DNA of 6,480 bases, taken from the NCBI GenBank assembly GCA_003505715.1, contig DNXU01000514.1, forward strand, positions 7,437 through 13,916. Direction: 5' to 3'. The stretch comes from Cyanobacteria bacterium UBA8803. GTDB lineage: Bacteria; Cyanobacteriota; Cyanobacteriia; Cyanobacteriales; Coleofasciculaceae. A program made the translations under genes and the position numbers. Below the pieces are notes generated by a model that ran no database searches, was not told where the DNA came from, and saw only the letters and a program-made list of their open reading frames with translations. Shown here piece by piece: positions 1 to 3,648 of the stretch (the stretch's first letter is position 1; every line of letters starts with the position of its first letter).

Positions 1-2225
1 AAGTCCCTAGCTGGCTACAAGAGTGCTTATCGGCCACCCCTGCGACCACCGACCAACCCGTAGCTGATGACACCGCGTTAATCATGCGGGCCTTTGAATT
101 TGCCTACCAACTGCATAAAGGCCAGTATCGAGCGTCAGGAGAACCTTACATCGCTCATCCGGTGGCGGTTGCTGGTTTGTTAAGGGATTTAGGCGGTAAC
201 GGTACTATGATAGCCGCTGGATTTCTGCACGATGTTGTGGAAGATACAGATGTCACCGTAGAAGAAATCGAGTCTAGATTCGGAACTGAAGTGCGGCAGT
301 TGGTCGAAGGGGTGACCAAGCTGTCTAAATTCAACTTTTCCAGTAAAACTGAACGCCAAGCTGAGAACTTCCGCCGCATGTTCTTAGCTATGGCAAAAGA
401 TATTCGGGTGATTGTCGTGAAGTTGGCAGATCGACTGCACAACATGCGCACGTTAGAACATTTAAGACCCGACAAACAGCGCTCGATCGCTCAGGAAACC
501 CGCGACATCTTCGCACCGCTAGCCAACCGCTTGGGAATTGGGCGCTTTAAGTGGGAGTTGGAAGATTTGGCCTTTAAGTACCTGGAACCAGAAGGCTATC
601 GGCAAATGCAGGAACTGGTGGCGGAACGGCGTCAAGATCGGGAAGAGCGCTTGGCGAAAGTATCACAAATTTTGCAGCAACGCTTGGAGGATACGGGTAT
701 TAAGTGCGTTGACCTCAGCAGTCGTCCTAAACATCTCTATGGGATTTATCAGAAGATGCAGCGGCAGCAAAAAGGGTTCCACGAAATCTACGACCTGGCG
801 GCCATGCGGCTGATCGTGCAGACTAAGGAAGAATGCTATCGGGGGTTGGCCGTAGTTCACGATGTCTTTCGACCGATCCCCGGTCGGTTCAAAGACTATA
901 TTGGATTACCGAAGCCCAATCGCTATCAGTCGTTGCATACTGGGGTGATCGGCCCTCACGGTCGTCCGATTGAAGTGCAAATTCGTACCCTGGAAATGCA
1001 CCGCATTGCTGAATACGGTATTGCCGCGCACTGGAAGTACAAGGAAAGCGGTGGATCTTACAATACCCGGATTACTACAGATGATGAAAAGTTTACTTGG
1101 CTGCGGCAGTTACTGGAATGGCAGAATGACCTGAAAGATGCTCAGGAATATATTGATAACGTCAAAGATAATTTATTTGACGATGATGTTTATGCCTTTA
1201 CCCCCAATGGGGATGTGGTGGCTTTGAGTCGGGGAGCGACAGCGGTAGACTTTGCTTATCGGATTCACACCGAGGTAGGACACCGATGTACGGGAGTGCG
1301 CATTAACGGACAGTGGCGGGTGCTAGATACGCCGTTAAAAAATGGGGATATTGTCGAAATTGTGACCCAGAAAAACGGTCATCCCAGTTTAGATTGGTTA
1401 AACTTTGTCGTTACGCCTAGTGCCCGCAACCGAATTCGGCAGTGGTTTAAGCGATCGCATCGAGAAGAAAACATCACTAGGGGTCGAGAACTCCTAGAGA
1501 AAGAACTGGGTAAAAATGGCTTTGAAGCCTTGCTCAAATCTGAACCCATGCAGTCAGTAGCGGAACGCTGCAATTACCATTCTGTAGAAGATCTACTCGC
1601 AGCACTAGGTTATGGCGAACTGACACTAAACTTGGTCGTCAAACGGCTGCGAGAGGTTGTCAAAGGCAAACAACCAATTGAGATAGACCCAACCCTAGAG
1701 GAAACCATCGTACCACCTGCGACTAATGCTAAAATTCCTGGGGCTTCAGATACTGCTAAAGGCGAACCGATTATTGGTGTAGAGGGACTGATGCATCGCA
1801 TTGCCGGATGTTGCAACCCCGTCCCCGGCGAACCGATTATTGGCGCAGTTACCCGCAAGCCCGAACCCGGTATTGCCGTGCATCGCCAAGGTTGCCCTAA
1901 TGTTGAGAACGTACCGGGAGACCGACTCGTTCCGGTCAGTTGGAATACCAGCGATAGTAATAATGGACGCCCTCAAACCTATCCCGTCAATCTGCAAATT
2001 GAAGTCATCGACCGAGTAGGGGTTTTCAAAGATATCCTATCTCGTTTGAGCGACCAGAATATCAACGTTCGCAAAGCCCAAGTGAAAACTCAAGACGGTA
2101 AACCCGCTATTATTGACTTGTGCATTGATATTCGCGACTACGATCAGCTTCAACATCTGTGTATTCGCATTAAAAAGATGAGCGATATTTTGAACCTGCG
2201 ACGGGTGAGCGATTTGTGCGATTAA
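1..2225 (+). CDS. relA/spoT: Bifunctional (p)ppGpp synthetase/hydrolase, RelA/SpoT (Rel) family, 5' end outside window
   Basis: A cytoplasmic stringent-response enzyme that makes (p)ppGpp from ATP and GDP/GTP and also hydrolyses it. The frame is open from base 3. The 27 codons before the ATG at 84 include PSWLQECLS, which looks like the usual cyanobacterial N-terminus, so the true start lies upstream and 84 is internal. Residues below are counted from the ATG at 84. The HD hydrolase has H25, H49-D50, E53-D54, D116 and N120, matching the metal and catalytic set known from the Streptococcus Rel structure. The synthetase has D237 (IYDL), E297 (EVQIRT) and the YQSLH segment. RFKD at 268-271 is the RXKD motif of bifunctional enzymes, not the EXDD of monofunctional RelA. 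A TGS domain spans about 364-428. A zinc-finger-like region holds C576-C577, H600 and C604, and a C-terminal ACT domain spans about 634-713. Every domain is intact and both activities are predicted. At least 740 residues are visible, close to full length. Confidence 0.96.
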   Translation, partial: VPSWLQECLSATPATTDQPVADDTALIMRAFEFAYQLHKGQYRASGEPYIAHPVAVAGLLRDLGGNGTMIAAGFLHDVVEDTDVTVEEIESRFGTEVRQLVEGVTKLSKFNFSSKTERQAENFRRMFLAMAKDIRVIVVKLADRLHNMRTLEHLRPDKQRSIAQETRDIFAPLANRLGIGRFKWELEDLAFKYLEPEGYRQMQELVAERRQDREERLAKVSQILQQRLEDTGIKCVDLSSRPKHLYGIYQKMQRQQKGFHEIYDLAAMRLIVQTKEECYRGLAVVHDVFRPIPGRFKDYIGLPKPNRYQSLHTGVIGPHGRPIEVQIRTLEMHRIAEYGIAAHWKYKESGGSYNTRITTDDEKFTWLRQLLEWQNDLKDAQEYIDNVKDNLFDDDVYAFTPNGDVVALSRGATAVDFAYRIHTEVGHRCTGVRINGQWRVLDTPLKNGDIVEIVTQKNGHPSLDWLNFVVTPSARNRIRQWFKRSHREENITRGRELLEKELGKNGFEALLKSEPMQSVAERCNYHSVEDLLAALGYGELTLNLVVKRLREVVKGKQPIEIDPTLEETIVPPATNAKIPGASDTAKGEPIIGVEGLMHRIAGCCNPVPGEPIIGAVTRKPEPGIAVHRQGCPNVENVPGDRLVPVSWNTSDSNNGRPQTYPVNLQIEVIDRVGVFKDILSRLSDQNINVRKAQVKTQDGKPAIIDLCIDIRDYDQLQHLCIRIKKMSDILNLRRVSDLCD

Positions 2226-2227
2226 AA

Positions 2228-2255
2228 GGGAACAGGGAACGGGGAGCTGGGGGAG
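2228..2255. repeat. Degenerate heptamer tandem repeat after relA/spoT
   Basis: Four successive seven-base units starting with GGG: GGGAACA, GGGAACG, GGGAGCT and GGGGGAG, beginning two bases after the relA/spoT stop codon. They resemble the short tandemly repeated heptamers known between genes in filamentous cyanobacteria. The run is short and decayed. It has no dyad symmetry or T-tract and is not a terminator. Confidence 0.45.
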
Positions 2256-2326
2256 TAATTTGTACTCGGTACAGAAGGCTCAGGAATTTTCTAGCTATGA
2301 CCATGAATTAGCCCTGCCTTACACCC

Positions 2327-2332
2327 TATAGT
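2327..2332 (+). promoter_or_regulatory. Possible -10 box (TATAGT) upstream of the dsbA-like gene
   Basis: TATAGT matches the TATAAT consensus at five of six bases. The hexamer 17 bases upstream (TGAATT, 2304-2309) is a poor -35 match. If used, it would give a leader of about 110 bases containing the inverted repeat at 2369-2396 and the small ORF at 2411-2452. The alternative TTGACT at 2356-2361 is a good -35 but has no matching -10 at normal spacing. This is a weak call. Confidence 0.2.
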
Positions 2333-2368
2333 CACTAACATTCCCAGAATTAGAGTTGACTGCACAAC

Positions 2369-2396
2369 AAGTCTTTGGGCTTGAGTAGTAAGACTT
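2369..2396. repeat. 7-base inverted repeat in the leader of the dsbA-like gene
   Basis: AAGTCTT (2369-2375) and AAGACTT (2390-2396) are exact reverse complements around a 14-base loop. CAAG/CTTG bases just outside could add pairs with a one-sided offset. There is no T-tract after it, so it is not an intrinsic terminator. It could be an operator or a leader hairpin, or chance in an AT-rich spacer. Confidence 0.3.
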
Positions 2397-2410
2397 CTTG
2401 ATAGTCTAAA

Positions 2411-2452
2411 ATGCCATTGTCACTTTCAAAAAGCCAGCGAGCAGTAACATGA
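2411..2452 (+). CDS. Possible 13-codon leader ORF overlapping the dsbA-like start (speculative)
   Basis: ATG at 2411 opens MPLSLSKSQRAVT and stops at TGA 2450-2452, giving an ATGA overlap with the start codon at 2449. That arrangement is typical of translational coupling. No Shine-Dalgarno sequence is visible upstream of 2411. The peptide matches no family known to me and may be fortuitous. Confidence 0.15.
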   Translation: MPLSLSKSQRAVT

Positions 2453-3255
2453 GGCGTCAGTTCCAGTTGTGGAAGATTAATCGAGCCAGATTCCTAGCCA
2501 TTGGCCAGAAAGCATTGGCACTCACAGGACTCCTGCTATTGTACCTAGGACTACTAGGTTGGTCGCTCCCAGTACAAGCCGCTAGCCGAGTTAATCCTCA
2601 GCTGGAAGAGCAAGTTTTGCAAGTGATCCGGGATCATCCAGAAGTGATTCTGGAATCTCTACAGGTATACCAGCAGCAACAACAGCAGAAGCTACAGAAG
2701 ATACGGCAGGCATTTGTGCAACAGATGAAAGCCAACTCCCAAGCTGTCATTGGCGAGTCTCCCACTAAGGGGGCAACTCAATCAAAGATTCTGCTGGTAG
2801 AGTTTTCAGACTTTGAATGCCCTTTCTGTGCCCAGGCGCATAAAACTCTCCAACAGTTCATGGCAACTCATCAGGATGAAGTGATGTTAACCTACAAGCA
2901 TTTTCCTCTAACTTCAATTCATCCAGAAGCCCTTTCTGCTGCTAAAGCGGCTTGGGCAGCATTTAGGCAGGGTAAATTCTGGGAGTATCACGATGCCTTA
3001 TTTAACCAACAAGATCGGTTAGGTGGCGTGTTGTATGTAGCAATTGCTAAAACCTTAAATCTTGATATCGAGAAGTTTAACCGCGATCGCAAAAGTCCTG
3101 CTGCCGATGCTGCAATTCAACAGGATATTCAGCTTGCCCAACAGTTAGGGATTTCTGGTACTCCCTTCTTCGTGATGAACGGCGAGATATTTACAGGTGC
3201 AGTGAAGCTATCGGATATGGAGAAAATCTTAGCTAGTGTCAGGAATTCATTATAA
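2449..3255 (+). CDS. Exported DsbA-like thioredoxin-fold protein, CPFC active site
   Basis: A 268-residue thiol oxidoreductase predicted to form, break or isomerise disulfides on the periplasmic or lumenal side. The basic N-terminus (R2, R3, K9, R12, R14, K21) is followed by a hydrophobic stretch at about 22-40 and VQA at 42-44. This fits a signal peptide cut near A44/A45, or an uncleaved anchor. Residues 50-95 form a charged, glutamine-rich helical region (six consecutive Q at 75-80) with the HPEVILESL motif. Similar regions mediate oligomerisation in ScsC/BdbD-type DsbA relatives. The thioredoxin-like domain at 113-268 starts with LLVEFSDFECPFC, giving C124-P-F-C127, and carries the cis-proline loop SGTPFF with P239. 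The DsbA helical insert lies between them. ATG 2449 is chosen because the signal peptide follows it directly and an in-frame stop lies at 2407. Only a weak GAG Shine-Dalgarno core (2439-2441) precedes it. Fold assignment is firm. Oxidase versus isomerase role is not resolved, and no membrane partner (VKOR/DsbB) is in the window. Confidence 0.9.
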   Translation: MRRQFQLWKINRARFLAIGQKALALTGLLLLYLGLLGWSLPVQAASRVNPQLEEQVLQVIRDHPEVILESLQVYQQQQQQKLQKIRQAFVQQMKANSQAVIGESPTKGATQSKILLVEFSDFECPFCAQAHKTLQQFMATHQDEVMLTYKHFPLTSIHPEALSAAKAAWAAFRQGKFWEYHDALFNQQDRLGGVLYVAIAKTLNLDIEKFNRDRKSPAADAAIQQDIQLAQQLGISGTPFFVMNGEIFTGAVKLSDMEKILASVRNSL

Positions 3256-3412
3256 AATGAGGAAGAAGGAAAAATTTCCAACTACCCCCGCCAAACCTCT
3301 ATTTCCCTGGCGAACGAATTAAACCTCTTAAACAATTCTCCAGCACAGGGGTGTATCCCAATTTTGCAAAAATACTAGGATGCGATCGCACGCCTTTTCA
3401 CCATATCTCAAT
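3256..3412. other. Gene-free spacer after the dsbA-like gene, first part
   Basis: No convincing gene, RNA or terminator is seen here. It holds a 5-base stem CGCCA/TGGCG (3289-3293 and 3308-3312) with a 14-base loop and no T-tract, the small AT palindrome TTTTGCAAAA (3362-3371) and a HIP1 site. A 21-codon ORF at 3257-3322 begins right after the stop codon but has no support. Confidence 0.5.
3382..3389. repeat. HIP1 octamer GCGATCGC, intergenic copy
   Basis: HIP1 is the highly over-represented octanucleotide of many cyanobacterial genomes. This copy sits within the 10-base palindrome TGCGATCGCA. Four more copies lie inside genes: 1451-1458 (relA/spoT), 3083-3090 (dsbA-like), and 3869-3876 and 5194-5201 (permease-phosphatase fusion). 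Five in 6.5 kb is far above chance and is the best short taxonomic marker here. Confidence 0.9.
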
Positions 3413-3472
3413 CAGGGCGACCCGCTGTTTGGAGTTAGGTGGGTAGACAATAGAATTCATTGGGTCGCCCTG
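3413..3472. repeat. 11-base perfect inverted repeat, 38-base spacer (unit 1 of two)
   Basis: CAGGGCGACCC (3413-3423) and GGGTCGCCCTG (3462-3472) are exact reverse complements separated by 38 bases. The inner span from GGGCGA (3415) to TCGCCC (3470) is 56 bases, the same as the unit that follows. The arms would make a very stable GC-rich stem if transcribed. No T-tract follows. It is compatible with a small MITE-like palindromic element or a structured RNA segment. Confidence 0.75.
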
Positions 3473-3483
3473 GATGAGGTTAA

Positions 3484-3495
3484 GCCCGATCGGGC
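3484..3495. repeat. 12-base perfect palindrome GCCCGATCGGGC
   Basis: Self-complementary over all 12 bases with no spacer, so it is more natural as a dimeric protein binding site or the edge of a mobile repeat than as an RNA hairpin. Its right half overlaps the left arm of the inverted repeat at 3492-3547. Confidence 0.55.
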
Positions 3496-3547
3496 GAGTC
3501 AATTAGGGTTATCGGTTTTTCTATAAAATCTTCACAGCGACTCGCCC
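3492..3547. repeat. 9-base perfect inverted repeat, 38-base spacer (unit 2 of two)
   Basis: GGGCGAGTC (3492-3500) and GACTCGCCC (3539-3547) are exact reverse complements separated by 38 bases, 56 bases overall. It shares the outer GGGCGA...TCGCCC with unit 1, but the inner three base pairs of the stem are changed on both sides. The spacer is AT-rich, unlike that of unit 1, and includes TATAAAAT at 3522-3529, a possible secondary -10 box. Confidence 0.75.
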
Positions 3548-3558
3548 CTACATAATAT
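3531..3558 (+). promoter_or_regulatory. Candidate promoter of the permease-phosphatase gene
   Basis: TTCACA (3531-3536) matches the -35 consensus TTGACA at five of six bases. TAATAT (3553-3558) lies 16 bases downstream and matches TATAAT at four of six, within an AT-rich run that also offers TATATA at 3556-3561. Transcription would begin near 3565. The leader of about 84 bases would hold the small ORF at 3584-3616 and the hairpin at 3597-3622. The -35 overlaps the right end of inverted-repeat unit 2, which could let a protein bound there affect the promoter. Confidence 0.4.
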
Positions 3559-3583
3559 ATACACTACTTTTTTCAAGGGAAAT

Positions 3584-3616
3584 ATGAAGCTAGTAGGGTG
3601 CGTTACGCTCTGCTAA
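3584..3616 (+). CDS. Possible 10-codon leader ORF (speculative)
   Basis: ATG 3584 encodes MKLVGCVTLC, ending at TAA 3614-3616. The purine-rich AAGGGA (3575-3580) before it is a better Shine-Dalgarno match than the weak GGA (3640-3642) ahead of the downstream gene. The reading frame runs through the left arm and loop of the hairpin at 3597-3622 and stops in its right arm, so translation would open that hairpin. The last codons come from the dispersed repeat, so the ORF may be accidental. Confidence 0.2.
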   Translation: MKLVGCVTLC

Positions 3617-3622
3617 CGCACC
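3591..3622. repeat. Dispersed palindromic repeat with 9-base stem, copy A
   Basis: GGTGCGTTA (3597-3605) and TAACGCACC (3614-3622) are exact reverse complements around the 8-base loop CGCTCTGC, preceded by TAGTAG. The TAGGGTGCGTTACGC...TAACGCACC form resembles a palindrome seen many times in filamentous cyanobacterial genomes. Its first 18 bases recur exactly at 6460-6477. No T-tract follows, so it is not a classical terminator. Confidence 0.8.
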
Positions 3623-3648
3623 ATTGCTGCTAGATACCCGGAAAAAAT

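Noticed and set aside
84..86. ATG at 84 as the start of relA/spoT
   Set aside because: The frame is open back to the window edge and the upstream codons read PSWLQECLS, like the normal N-terminus of cyanobacterial Rel, so the gene begins before the window.
155..475. Minus-strand and alternative-frame ORFs within relA/spoT (for example 155-475, 538-813, 1610-1858, 1746-1997)
   Set aside because: They lie inside a strongly conserved gene, show no domain, and have compositions typical of shadow frames.
2259..2275. TGTAC-TCG-GTACA mini-hairpin as the relA/spoT terminator
   Set aside because: The stem is five base pairs and AT-leaning, and no T-tract follows it.
3257..3322. 21-codon ORF directly after the dsbA-like stop
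   Set aside because: It has no conserved feature or convincing ribosome site of its own, and a proline- and lysine-rich composition consistent with read-through of non-coding sequence.
3462..3480. Inverted-repeat unit 1 as a terminator for the dsbA-like gene
   Set aside because: The stem is strong, but it has a 38-base loop and no T-tract follows. It also lies more than 150 bases past the stop codon.
3413..3547. CRISPR array
   Set aside because: There are only two units with unlike spacers inside inverted repeats. No direct repeat of suitable length and no cas gene is present.
3597..3630. GGTGCGTTA/TAACGCACC hairpin as an intrinsic terminator
   Set aside because: The bases after the stem are ATTGCTGC rather than a T-run, and the element sits in the leader of the next gene.
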